The notes under the pieces were generated by a model. It worked only from the letters and a program-made list of their open reading frames with translations, ran no database searches and was not told where the DNA came from. A stretch of 64,000 nt of DNA, from NCBI RefSeq assembly GCF_000002595.2, contig NC_057016.1:1628515-1692514 (forward strand), in the 5' to 3' direction. Below are positions 11,340 to 27,715 of the stretch, one piece after another. This stretch comes from Chlamydomonas reinhardtii. Lineage: Eukaryota > Chlorophyta > Chlorophyceae > Chlamydomonadales > Chlamydomonadaceae. The position numbers were made by a program, and so were the translations under genes. Each line of letters begins with the position of its first letter. The stretch's first letter is position 1.

Positions 11340-13650
11340 CTACCAGTGCTGCAGCTGCGGATCAGACATCTTCACGACGGCCGTGGCGCGGTGCCCGGCG
11401 CTGCTTGTGATGCCGCCATCGTGTGCTGCATTGTTGATGTAGTGGTGCTGGGCCCGTGCAGTCGGCGCGGGCGCGCGCTGCCAGCGGCTCTCAGGCGCAG
11501 CGGCGCCGACGGCCATCATCGCAGCAGGCTCTGGCGCAAAGCGGGCCGGCAGTAGCAGCCCCAGCACGCCGCGTGCCACCACAAGCGCAGCGACGGCTGC
11601 TACAGCCAGCACGGCGCGCACCGCCAGCTGGTAGGCGCGCTGCCACCAGCCGCAATGGCCGCACATCCTGAGGGGCGGAACAGCGGACGCACGACACGGC
11701 TGGTCAGGTAGAGACGGGTCGCATAGCCCTTACCATTAGGCCTTGTAGGAACAATAACGGGCACAACAGCAGTTACTGCCTTGTGTCTTGTGACGAAGCC
11801 TAAGGTGACGGCTTTCAGGCAATCATACTGTCCTTGTCCAGGCATCTGCGTCCCACCCAGCCATCGGCCACGCACCCGGCGTGCTCAATCTCAATAGCCG
11901 CCGCCAGCTCCGCCAGCTCCGCCCCGGCCTCCGCACTGCCCTCCTGCTGCAGCCGGCGCGCAAGCGCATTGCGCATTGCCTCCTGCCGCACCCAGTGCGC
12001 TGCCGGCGACGGCAGTTGCTCCAGCCGCAGCGTTGTCCACACGCCCACCGGCGGCTTGGGCATGGCCATAGCAGCTGTGGCGGTGGCCTCGGGCTCAGCG
12101 GACTGCCCCGCGGCAGCCGTGGTCGTGGAGCTGGTGGTGCTGGTGGGCTTGGAGGTCCAGCGGCACTCGACGCGAGCGCCTGGCGTGGCGGGCGCGGTGG
12201 GCTTCCCTGTAGATGGTACGCAAAGCCCGAGGTTTGGCACAGCAAAGCAGTTAGCCCGTGAAGCACGGCCTTTGTGTCCAGCAGCCTCCTAGGCGCGCGT
12301 GCTAACCTAGCCTGCAATCAACGGCTACACACCTAGCTGCCCACCCTCAGCCTCAAGGCTCAGGCAACACAGCAATCATGCTGTCACGCACCCAGCGGTG
12401 CCGGCAGGATGATCCGCGCCTCGTGGGACTCAGGGCCCACATCGCTGCGCAGTGCGACCGACAGGCTGCTAATGCTGCTGTTGCTGCTGCCGGTCTCAGC
12501 TGTCGCCGTTGCAGCCCTGCTTGCAGCTGCAGCCTCCTCCACCTGCGCGTGCACGGCGCGGCGCAAGGCCGACGTGTACCTGCGGCGGGCGTAGCGATAC
12601 ACAAAAGCGTCAGTTTGCATACTTGAGCATTGACGGCGCCATGAACACCAAGGTCAAGAGCTGCACTTGCGCGCAGACGTTTTCAGTGGTGTGAAGCTGT
12701 GCAGGGCCCGAACGCAACGTACGCAGCTGCTGATGCACTGCTACAGCATGCTGGTCCAGTACAGGGAACGTCCTGCCCAGTTGCCTGCGGCGCCTCACCT
12801 GGCCGCCGCAGCCAGCACCGCCACGGCCTGCGAGCAGAGCATTGATAGGAACCATCATGATGGGCGCCGCCTTACATAAGTATCAAGACTGCCCTCCAAA
12901 TGCGTGTGTCAACTCGGTGCAACTGCGCTGCTGACAGACGTACGCCCGCCGCTGTCCCTGCCCCGGGTCTCACCTGCATGACGCCCAGCTTGGCGATGCA
13001 GGAGTCGTGCTGCGTGGAGGTGAGCAGCAGCCCGCCCGCCGCAATGGACGCCGCCTGCAGCCGGGCCGATAGCTTCACCAGCAGCACCCGCTCCTCTGCA
13101 GTCGGCAGCGCCATACAACGAAACGGAATGAGGGGCGGGTGGGCAGGCATCAGTGAGCGCTGCTGGGGATATGGAGGGTGTCGTGGGACGGCCACACTGC
13201 GGGTACAAGAATCGGGGCTGCGGGTCGGGCGCGACACGCCCACTCGTCGCACGGCCCTTGCTCACCCGCCTCCGCCATCGCGCGGACGCCGTCCGCGTCA
13301 CGCTGCAGCAGCGCACCCGCGGCGCTGTCAGCGGGCACACGAAATGCGTACTCCAGCGAGTCCTTGGAGCTCAGGGCACCGCCAAGCGCGTCAGAGTAGT
13401 CGCCCTGGCCGCCCCACCGCTTGGGCAGTTTCGCAACCACCAACTGGCGCAGGCTGGACAGCCCAGAGCTCAGGCTGGCGCTCAGACCGGTGACGGAATC
13501 TCCACCCATGGTCAGGCTGCCGCAGGGACTCGACCGCTGGCGCTGGCGCCGGGTCACAAAGCCGCTTGAACGCGAGACGCCGATACTAGGTGCCAGTCGC
13601 GAGCCATGACTGGGCTGCTTGTGGCCGGATACGCCTGCTGCTTTGAACAT
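11340..13650 (-). CDS. Unrecognised protein with one C-terminal membrane segment
   Basis: Six exons (13266-13650, 12974-13095, 12799-12827, 12392-12579, 11876-12206, 11340-11667) join in phase to give 460 residues. The N-terminal 100 residues are Ser/Arg-rich. Ala-rich helical segments follow (EERVLLVKLSARLQAASIAA, RYTSALRRAVHAQVEEAAAA), then a Thr/Ala linker and a helix (EAMRNALARRLQQEGSAEAG). One hydrophobic helix, AVRAVLAVAAVAALVVARGV, lies near residues 362-386, followed by a tail of about 70 residues. A short Cys/Trp motif, MCGHCGWW, comes just before the membrane segment. The 29-base third exon is a microexon supported by phase and consensus splice sites. I do not recognise the family. 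The gene is divergent from the uridine kinase gene, with 240 bases between start codons. Confidence 0.55.
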
Positions 13651-13890
13651 GGGTTCAGGTTCAGGTTTCGCGCGGGAAGCCGGAACAGTCAGTACAGGAG
13701 ACTTGGAGCTAGCTAATGGCAGATGACGGTTGGGTGTATGTATAAGACGTTAAAGTAATGCGGTCTCGGCTTCTAGTTTTGCTGGAAACGGAAAAGCCGA
13801 CCCCCATCGCGGCCGTTGCCGCAATCGGGCCTGAATTCCCTACAGCTGCTCCTTCGGGGCTACACAATACATAATAAACACGACATCATA
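13651..13890. promoter_or_regulatory. Short divergent promoter region
   Basis: Only 240 bases separate the start codons of the unknown minus-strand gene and the plus-strand uridine kinase/UPRT gene, so a bidirectional promoter is likely. No specific element could be named. Confidence 0.45.
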
Positions 13891-19174
<5,284 letters not shown>

Positions 19175-21132
19175 GCTGCGCATGAGTGGCGCGCGCGGCA
19201 TGCGTGGTGATGGACACCAAGCAGGGCCCAACAGGCTGTGGCGGTGGCAGTAACCGGCAGAGACAGTGGCTGCCGGCGGCATTGACAGGCTGTGGCGGTC
19301 CCGGGCTGGGCAAACAAAAGCCGGTCAGTAGCAGGAGCCCCAGCGGCAGGCCAAGAAGCGCGCGCACCTACAGGCTGTGCCCTTTGCGGGTGTGGATTTT
19401 GGAGGGAGTCTGGCAGCAGGGCGGTTGCGGCGCCGATGCAGGTGTGGCAGCAGCAGCTGCAGGCCGGCCGGCCATAGCCATAGCCATAGCAGCAGGAGCG
19501 TACGACAGGCTGTGTGACCAGGCAGCTGCTGCCGCGTTAGAAAAGGCGTAGACATGCACTTTGCTGACCAAGTCTGCGTGGAACGCGCCTTACCGTATCG
19601 TCAATTAGTGGCTCGGGCTACGGGACAGACGACCTGCAAAATAGAAGGGCGCCCATGCGTGATCCTGACTTGATGGGCAGCAGCGCAACGCAATACAGTG
19701 TGGCACGCAGTTGTACGCATATTCACGAGGAAGACAGCATGGGATCTTGGACTGGGTTAGCTGCTTGAGGGTTCAGGGTCAGCGGTGTTGGGAGTTCATT
19801 GTTGCTGTGATAGGGTGGCTATAGCGAAGGACTGCGAGAGATTAGGCAGGATTACATGTGCCGGCATGTGTGCGCGTCCATTTTTGTATCGGCTGGCATG
19901 ATGTAGGTAGGGCAGAAACGGCAGCAGCAAGGCTGGTGTGTTCGAAAGCACAAGGAAATAAACGCAAAGACTGTGTATGCGATGCAGCAACGCGACGGCG
20001 TACGGATGTTACCTAAAACTACCTGCATATCTGCTGCTGAGCTGCCACCGGCTTACCATCATCATGCAACTCCCGTCTACCGAGCCTTGAGTGGGAATTT
20101 GTGTCCACACGCTCTCAAGGGGGCTGGTGTGCGTGTGTGTGTGTGCGTGTGTGTGTCACGACAACGTGTGGCTGACGCGCTTGGTGCGACGGCGGTGTAC
20201 ACTCTCAGCGGCTGGCGGAAGAAATGTGGCAAACGGCGTGACAGGAGCATTACAAGCGCGAGCGCCGGGTATGTGGTAATTCATCCACGTTAGTGGCAGT
20301 GAGCTTTCGGTGATAGAGCTAGGAAAGTATCTGCAGCAGAAGTCGGCGAGGGTAGAGTGGTGGACCACGCGCGGAGTTCCGTGCGTGTGTGCTTGCAAAG
20401 GGGCTAAGAAGGAAGGCCGCTACATTGATAAGGGACAGCGCCAGGGCAGCGTGGCAGCGGTGCGGAGCACTACGGTACATTGTAAACTCGGCTCTTGCTG
20501 TGCCTGGTACTCTGGTGCCTGGAGGTCGTGCACTGCTCTCACTTGGGTCTGGGAATCAGCTGCACCCTACGGGACTTCACCAACGTGCCTTGAGCCCTTA
20601 ACACTGTCCCAGCACACACTCACCCGCAACTTCAAGCCTCTGACGAAGCTGTGCCAACTGCAAGCTCCCAACTCGCCCCGACAAAGCCCTCGCCCATTAG
20701 GCCATCAGCCCATCACTAGTCCAAGCTGAGCATCGCTCGTCCCCCTCGAGACCAGACCCCTAGCGACCACGCCAACGTGCGCCAACCTGCCCCTTACCCT
20801 GTCCCATCGCACACCTTAACCTGTCCCATCGCACCCCAGTGACACAGAAGCGGCTGTTGAACTGGGTCATGACAAGTGTTCCCCGGTCACGGGAAAAGGG
20901 GCTGAGCCCCTCCACAGTCTGAGGCCGAACAACCTCATCGCCCGGACATAGCCGGGGTCGGTTTCCACAGGCACGTAGCCAAACCAGGTGCCTATCTAGC
21001 AGTCGCGATGCCACAGCAGAGCCAACCGTAGCCAGACGCAGCACAGTTGTCAACAGCCACACTACTTGTCATGCCGCTATGCATGCCCTGCCAGCCCCAC
21101 CGCGGATCGCTACCTAGACACCAGCCGGCTCC
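19175..21132. other. Long 3' flank without a supported gene
   Basis: This stretch holds the kinase 3' untranslated region (TGTAA near 20484), repeats of an ACAGGCTGTGGCGG unit near 19230-19300, and a GT-rich run near 20130-20157. A 25-base tandem duplication lies near 20795-20835. A minus-strand phrase MTQFNSRFC near 20860 echoes MTQFKAQW near 21515 in the Fanzor-like remnant, so a further worn copy of that element may lie here. No complete gene was seen. Confidence 0.4.
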
Positions 21133-21870
21133 TCAGCCTGCGCGCTTGCGCCGCTTCTTGGGCGGCGCTGCGCTCTCCTCCTCCACGTGGCCTTTCCCGC
21201 CCCCTCCGCTACCAAGATGCGCGCACGCGCCCCCGCTGCTGCCGCCGCCGCCGCCACCGCCGCCGCTGCCGCCGCCAGTCTGCAGCGATGCAGGTCGCTT
21301 GTGCCCCAGCAGCATCTCCACCAGCGCGTGCCGGATGTTGGTTGCGGAGTTGACGTCACGTCCCTGCACCGTCGGGAGGGTAGAGTGAGTGCGTCCCACT
21401 GAGCCCACGACTGAGCCATCACCCAGCCGTCTCACCCACTGAGCCCCACTGAGCCCACGACGGAGCCCCACTGAGCCCCACTGAGCCCTCACCCACTGAG
21501 CCTTGAACTGGGTCATGAAAATGCACAAATTGCGGATGCAATAATACGGGTGGGTATGGGAAAGACGCGGTGCGAGCGAGGCGCAGGCGGTCACGCCCCC
21601 ATTTGTCCAAACTCAATTGGCAAATACTATCTGGGGCGGGGGGGTTTTACCGCGCGTGTCCCTACAGCCACCTTATCTGACACTTGCGGCTGCCGCTGGT
21701 GCTGGCGGTATGGGGGCGCGCCCTCGGCCCCCAGCACCGTTATCCCGGCTACAGCCGGGACACACCCAGCGCCCCACGGGCTGCTGTTCAACACACCCGG
21801 TCTACTTGAACAACCAACCGGGAGCCACCTGCGGTGCAAATGCCCGCACATCTCGTGGGTAACGAGGTGG
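21133..21870 (-). mobile_element. Fanzor/TnpB-like nuclease remnant, copy A (3' part)
   Basis: The minus-strand exon 21133-21363 follows a good acceptor (GTGCAG) and reads GRDVNSATNIRHALVEMLLG, matching the RuvC-III segment of TnpB and its eukaryotic relatives (Fanzor), where (D/G)RDVNAAxNI carries a catalytic Asp. The frame ends in a Gly-rich linker and a basic PPKKRRKRAG tail that looks like a nuclear localisation signal. Further upstream on the same strand are a CPGC pair (21751-21762) and ACASLAPR (about 21565-21590), which could be the worn zinc ribbon expected before RuvC-III. RuvC-I and RuvC-II were not found, and frames shift between these pieces, so the copy is probably incomplete. 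Fanzor genes ride in DNA transposons; no terminal repeats were identified. Confidence 0.6.
21397..21503. repeat. Minisatellite of CCCACTGAGC-type units
   Basis: Irregular tandem copies of a roughly 10- to 20-base unit built on CCCACTGAGCC lie in what appears to be the intron just upstream of the RuvC-III exon of Fanzor-like copy A. Confidence 0.75.
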
Positions 21871-21911
21871 CCCTGACCGGCTTCAATGCTCAACTTCCTG
21901 TCAGACACCGC

Positions 21912-22160
21912 TCAGCTGCCCCCGCGCGTGACGACGGCCGGCCGGTTGCTGGGGCCGCCCAGCAGCTGCAGGATCAGCAGCACCGCATGTTGAGCGCCGC
22001 GTTCACGTCGCGGTCCTATGTTCCACCATGGAGGGCGGAGGACTGGTAGTTAGACGGGATTGTCGTGGACTAGTTGCCCGTCAAAACCCCCAAACCTGCC
22101 CACAGTCCCCACCCGTCAAACCCGACGCGGTGCGAGCGAGGCACAGGCGGTCAGGCCGCG
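21912..22160 (-). mobile_element. Fanzor/TnpB-like nuclease remnant, copy B
   Basis: The minus-strand segment from 22015 reads DRDVNAALNMR, a near-canonical TnpB/Fanzor RuvC-III motif, directly after an intron-acceptor-like CATAG. A frame shift follows, and the next frame reads VLLILQLLGGPSNRPAV to a stop at 21912, which parallels the ALVEMLLGHKRPASL segment of copy A. About 110 bases upstream (22120-22157) is a near-identical match to the ACASLAPR coding segment of copy A. The shared order of segments shows that both pieces derive from the same gene family. The rest of the gene is missing or unrecognisable. Confidence 0.6.
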
Positions 22161-22389
22161 CAGGCACTAGTTACTCCTGACAGCGTATACTTATCCATGA
22201 AAAGTATTGTTTTTCGGTTTAAGATGGTATAGGACCCGCCAACGTTTTGCTTGCATGGGTGCACGCCCCATCCGGTGCAAGCGCCAAGATAAATGTCGGC
22301 CACCCAACACAGCGACCGATACTGTGGCTCATTAGCTTGATAGTTACAGACTCTCACTCGGCCTTTGTGCCCAGAGCCTCTGCCTAGAC

Positions 22390-22470
22390 CGTCTCGGGGT
22401 GCTCTCAATATTGAGGGCTGAGATTACACCCGCCGAACCTGCTCGGGGTAATACCCGCGGAGGGAAGACG
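22390..22470 (+). promoter_or_regulatory. TPP (thiamine pyrophosphate) riboswitch, thi-box
   Basis: All conserved blocks of the TPP aptamer occur in order: CGGGGTGC (22395-22402), a P3 hairpin CTCA-ATAT-TGAG (22404-22415), the thi-box core GCTGAGAT (22417-22424), CACCCG closing P2 against CGGGGTG, GAACCTGCTC (22435-22444), GGGGTAATACCC forming P5, and GCGGAGGGAA (22457-22466). The closing helix P1 pairs CGTCT (22390-22394) with AGACG (22466-22470). This matches the bacterial thiM aptamer block by block. It lies 92 bases before the ATG of the symporter gene on the same strand, so thiamine pyrophosphate should control that gene. In green algae and plants such aptamers usually act through splicing. 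Confidence 0.95.
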
Positions 22471-22562
22471 AAGGCAATCTAACTTGACCTGCACACGTCG
22501 GTGGAGCTGTCAGACCCGCATTTTTCCTTGGAGCGAGTCGCTGCCCTTGAAAGCTCTAGAAA

Positions 22563-25500
22563 ATGGCCAACACAAACGTGGCTTATCCCGTTTTGGGGGT
22601 TTACTTGCTTCTGGTCCTGGGCGCCGGCCTCCTTGCGGCGTTCGTGAACCGCATCCACCTCCGCAAGGGCCATGGCGACAAGGTTCGTTGACATACGGCT
22701 TAGGGACGGTTAGATGGATGCATGCAATCACGGAAATATTGACTGGGCTTGGCCTCGAGTGGCCGAAATTGCCAGCGCAAAAGTGCATCGGCGGCTCACG
22801 GTCCGGTTTGGGCTTGCAAGTTGCCCTAGGGCTCGCGCTGATGCGTTTGTGCTTATGCACTGTCTGCTAACCTACTGCACGGGCATTGCTTCGACCCAAT
22901 TGCCCGACACCGTGCCGAGTGCCGACACAGACATAACGCCCACAACGCCTGCTTCTCCCTCTCTCCTGCCTGCAGGTGCGCGAGCACTTCATGGCCGGCA
23001 AAGGCTTAGGCACATTCGTATGGTTCTGGACGATGATGGCGACGCTATTTTCGGGCTACTCGGTTTCCGGGTGAGTACGACGAAAGAGCGTGTTGAGTGT
23101 GGCAAGCGTTGGGCGCCTCCAGTGCTGCTTGCCCGCGCCCTTCTCATCCTAAGGTACATTGCTTCCTGTCACCCTGACCTCCACAGTATTGTGAACGAGG
23201 CCTACGGAACCGGCTGGATGGCCACTCGCTGGATTCCCGGCGGTGTGGGCCTCTATATTGCCTTTGCCGTCATGGCGCCGCGCATCCACGCAGTCGCCAA
23301 GCGCCGCGGCTACTTTACTATGTCTCAGGTCCTGTTTGACCGCTTCTCCGGACCCAGCAGCTGCCACTGGATTGTGAGTGCGGGTCCCTGCGGGGTTGGG
23401 CTCGGTCGGAGCCCAGGGAGACTCATTCCGCACCAGTCTGGTCCTTCCCTGAGAGGCAGCTTCCTGCGGAACCAAGGCGCAGCCTGCCCGCCCTGCGCTC
23501 ACCTCTCTGACCTTTGCCCCCTGTCCCTCGCCCCTCCTGCCGCCACGCGTCCGCAGATCCCGCACATCATCGCGCTGCTGGCGTTCTTCTGCCTGCAGCT
23601 GCCCGTGTTCACCTACCTGATCACCCAGTTCCAGTCGCTGGGCCGCGAGGTGCGCACCTTCACCGCCGGCGACATCAGCGCCACCACCGCCATCTGCGTG
23701 GCCGCTTCGGTGCTGCTCATCTGCGACCTGCTGGGCGGCATGCGCGCCGTCGCCTTCACAGGTGGGTCGCTGACCTGGTGCGACTCGCACGAGATCCTGG
23801 CACCTGCACGGATATTCCAACCTAACCAGCCGTCGCAAATGTGTTGCGAGGGGCTCCGTCACTGGGACTCCGTCCTGTGTCACTGAACTACCGTATGGAT
23901 CGTTCCTGGACCCCGAGCCTGCCCTACTCCAACTTTCTTCGTTTGCAGACGTGCTTCAGGGCGTCGTGCTCTTCTGCGGCTCCATCATTTTCCTGGTAAT
24001 CCAGAAGACCGAGCTTGGCGGCTTTGAGGATGCCCACAACTACTGGGGCAACCCTGCCAATGTGGCCAAACCGCGTGTTTGGAACATGCAGCACGTGCCG
24101 AACGAGGTCAACCAGGTGCGTGCCTTGCGTTTAAAGCTGCGTTCAATCTTCGCACGGGTGGGGCTTGACTAAGCGCAGTCAGTTCCTTTGTTGTTCGCTG
24201 ACAGCTGACTTCGCAATCTTTCTGCGCGCCCGCTCCACCTGCAGGTCAGCTACTTTGACTTCGTGTTCAAGACCACCGCGGCCGCCACCATGTTCCCCCA
24301 CCTGACGGCCCGCCTGTTCGCGGCCAAGGACGCCAAGGTCATCCGCAAGGGCATGTCGATGATGGTGAGCGGCTGTGGCAACTCTGCCGCCGGTGTTGCA
24401 GACCTGATTTGCTCGCCCTGTCGGAGTTCGTCATGGCTGGGTTCTGGCTTGGTGATACCGGAACGCTCATTTGCGGTTTGCCTCGGCACCTCGGCGGCAT
24501 GAGAAGCCCAGCACAAGAAAGGCCAACTGGCAGACACGTGACGCGGCATTTGACGGTTCATTGCCTCTACCTGGCCCCGGACGCACGCCGCACCCGCAGG
24601 TGTTCACCTTCTTTGTGGTTCAGTTCTCGTCCATGATCACCGGCTGGGTGGCCATCGCCGCCCTACCCGTGCTGCCCAAGGGCTCCTCGGCCTTTGGCGC
24701 CATGCTGCTGCTTGTCGCCCAGCAGGGCACCGGCCAGGCCGTGGTGTCTGCGCTGCTGCTGGCCTCCGCCATCTGCGCCATGATGTCCACCGCCGACTCT
24801 GCGCTGCTGGCCTGTAGCAGCATGTGGGTGCGCGACCTGTACACCAAGTACTTCCGCCCCCACGCCAGCGAGGTGAGCGAGTCTGGGGGCGGTGGGGATT
24901 CAAGACCGGCGGCGCGGACTGGATCAGTCTTGCTGGTCATGGAGGTGCAGGGCAGACAAGAGCGCCTCGCTGGCTCCTTCCGCATTCTTCACAGCGACCC
25001 TGACTACTCTTGTCTGTGTCACCTTCCTGCCTTTCTACCGGTCCACAGATGGAGCAGCTCATCTTCGGCAAGGTCGTGGCCATCATCGCGCTGGCCATCG
25101 GCGTACTGCTCGGCAACCTGTCCATTGAGACCGGCAAGCCCGACCTGTCGGGCCTGTTTGCGCTGCAGAACGTGACGCCCATCCACGTCGTGCCCGCCGT
25201 CTGGCTGGGCCTGCACTGGCGCGGCCTGCGTGGCGAGGCGGTGCTGGTGGGCTTCGTGACCGGCCTGGGTGTGACGCTGGGCATTGTGTTCTCGGACAAG
25301 AACATCTCGCGCTCGGTGGGCTCGGACATGACCGCGAGCGGCCTGTCGTCGGCCTGGATCGGCTTCTGCATCAACATCGCTCTCGTCATCTCCATCGGCA
25401 GCCTGATGCAGTTCTTCCCGCGCCTGTTCCCCTGGATCAAGCCGCTGCCCCCGCCCGCCGAGGAGGAGGAGACTGCCCCCGATAGCGGCGACACCGACGC

Positions 25501-26023
25501 CGCCTCGCAGGACTCGCAGGACGCCATCGCCATTGCCGCCAACGAGGCCGCCATTGCCGCCGCTAAGGGCATTGAGGCGCCCGAGCTGCCGCCCGTCCCC
25601 GTCGACGCTGCTGGCCACCACACCATCCCCGCCGGCCACCACGCCGGCGAGCAGTACAGCGCTTTTGTGCCGCGCTGGTTGGACATTGGCACCCGCCGCG
25701 ACAAGACCTTGAACCCTTACTTCTGGACCTTCATGGGCATTGTGCTGCTCTTCACCGTGCCCTTCTACCGCCCGCCCGGCTCCAAGGACGGCTACGTCGG
25801 CTCCATCGGCGCCTGGCCCTTCACCTCGCTGTTCCTGTCGGGCATCCTGGCCATCTGCGGCTCCGTCACCTTCCTGTACTTCTGGACCGACTACCGCCCC
25901 ATCAAGGAGTCCGTCGCGCCCGGCATGTTGCCGCCGCAGGAGGTGGTGGTCGCGGAGCCGGGCGCCGAGAACGGAGCGGCAGTCAGCGTGGTGGCGGCCG
26001 CCGCAGAGCCCATCAAGGCCTAG
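22563..26023 (+). CDS. Sodium:solute symporter (SSS family), candidate thiamine transporter
   Basis: Eight exons (22563-22682, 22976-23070, 23187-23373, 23557-23761, 23949-24115, 24245-24364, 24600-24872, 25049-26023) give 713 residues. The fold is SSS/PutP-like: an N-terminal helix (YPVLGVYLLLVLGAGLLAAF), REHFMAGKGLGTF, WTMMATLFSGYSVSG in the conserved helix around the sodium site, then many hydrophobic helices up to SLFLSGILAICGSVTFLYFW. The motif SAICAMMSTADSALLACSSM matches the conserved SSF signature region with Ser/Thr sodium ligands. A cytosolic Glu/Asp/Ala-rich loop of about 110 residues (from PPPAEEEETAPDSGD) precedes the last two helices. The substrate cannot be read from the protein, and urea (DUR3) and proline-type relatives exist. 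The TPP riboswitch just upstream points to thiamine or a thiamine precursor; that is inference. Confidence 0.9.
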
Positions 26024-26827
26024 GCTTCCTCTCTCGCCTGGCGATGTGGCCTCGGGGTCAGTGGCAGGCTGTACGGCTGCGTGGAACCGTACATGGCAGG
26101 CGCTGGTGGGGTGGCAATGGCAGTGGCGGTGGCGGCGTGATGTTCGCGGAGAGCGGGGCGTGTGACCATGGGCGGGGTTCGAGAGCATGTGGGGCGGGGG
26201 CATGATTCTGGCGTTGTGTTGCAGTTCAAGACAGCAATAAAGGACATAGCTTTTTGGATGTGTCGTGTATACGTACGTGATTGAGCCCAGCCTGAAATTG
26301 CATTGGCGTGCGGTTTCAATGATGGGCGGGTGTCCCGACATCACCTTGCGCATGGTGATCAGATAGTGTGAGGGGTGCGTGGGACGACCGCGGCCTGTGT
26401 CCGGCTCGTGTGTATGTTGGATCTGGTGTGAATGAAGAGATATTGCTGTGCTGCTCGAATGCCAGGGAATGCGAACCTCTCCCCGAAGAACATATGTGCG
26501 CTTGTACTCGGCAACTGTGGTGTCATGCAGTCGCGAATGCACGGTTTGCTCCACTACTAACAGAATTGTCGTTCACGCTGACGCTTCGGAATATGTATGA
26601 AAGGCCATCAGGCCTCCGTGGGGGGATGCAAGTTGCCTGCGTTTCCTCATTTGAAACTATTGCGCATGTGAAACATGCTTATTATGTCAGCGGACGCGAG
26701 TGCCGAATTTGGTATCTGCTGGTGATACCGTGGACCGCGCAGCGGTTCAAGGATGCACAGTTTGCAGGACGGTGTGCGCGGCGCTGCCGCGTGGTTGGGC
26801 TCTGTGGTGTGGCCTTGCTCCACATTC

Positions 26828-26832
26828 TGTAA
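26828..26832 (+). terminator. TGTAA poly(A) signal, symporter gene
   Basis: This TGTAA, the usual volvocalean polyadenylation signal, lies about 800 bases after the symporter stop codon. It is the first one noticed on that strand; use is inferred. Confidence 0.35.
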
Positions 26833-27707
26833 AATCTGTTGTCGCCCGTTCTAGTTGTGCTTGTTATGGGAACGCGCCGAGTGTGAAAGAGCCCCGGATG
26901 ACCCCGGTCGGCTGGACAGGGATGGACAGCCCGCTGCCGAGGTTGGGCTGCAAAACCTGAATCTTGCCGTGTGACGCGCGCATAATTGACTTTGGTCCTC
27001 CTACTGGTGCGCGATGCATCCAAGTCGATCCACACACGCACTCATGGGGCCTCATAGACTCATAGTAGACCGCACGCAACTTACACGCCTTCACGCGGCC
27101 GGAACTTGCTAAGCCTTTTGTTCTGAGCGAGAGGTTAAGGGAGGGAAAGGCACGGCACCACATCGTCACGCAACCTGCAACGCGAGCAAGCACAACGCCA
27201 GCCGCCGAAACCCAAGGGCCCCCCTCTGGGCTCCGGGTAAGGAGATGTGTTATGATCCTCTGCACGGAGTACGGAACGAAAGAGGACGGGGCCCTGGGGG
27301 CCACCCAGTAGACCTACACACGGAACAGCATCAGACGTCACCATACGGCTGCTGCTGGGACGGCCAACCGTGATTGTCAGCCCGGTACCGTGGCCCGACA
27401 CTCTAAGAGCTTTGCATAAGGTCTGCAGCAGCCCAGCAAGGCTCGGGCCCCTGCTCGCGAACGAACGCCAAACAGGCCGATTCCCAGCGTCCCCGCCCCC
27501 AGCCCGCGCCCGGTCTAACTCATCCATGTAGTATCCATCCAGCCTGATCCAGCTGCTCCTTGACCCACAAATTCGCCCCATACCAAGCGGCAGCCGCGTG
27601 CCCTGCACACGTAGGCTCTGCACCTCTGCCGCTCTGGAGGCAGCAGCCATACATGTGTCAGTCGGTAAGCACCCTGGCCTGGCCAGCGTCATGTCAGCTT
27701 GGGAGCA
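26833..27707. other. Intergenic region before transposon copy 1
   Basis: No supported gene or repeat was seen. Antisense open frames that cross into the transposon copy have no recognisable domain. Confidence 0.35.
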
Positions 27708-27715
27708 CCCTGAGC

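Noticed and set aside
19186-19551. Plus-strand open frame just after the uridine kinase/UPRT gene
   Set aside because: It starts at GTG, has repeat-like Ala/Gly composition and sits where the kinase 3' untranslated region should be.
21397-21503. Spaced repeats as a possible CRISPR-like array
   Set aside because: Units are short, irregular and directly adjoining with no unique spacers, which is a simple minisatellite.
25019-26554. Long minus-strand open frame (511 codons) opposite the symporter
   Set aside because: It is antisense to strongly conserved symporter exons and contains no recognisable domain; long antisense frames are expected at this GC content.
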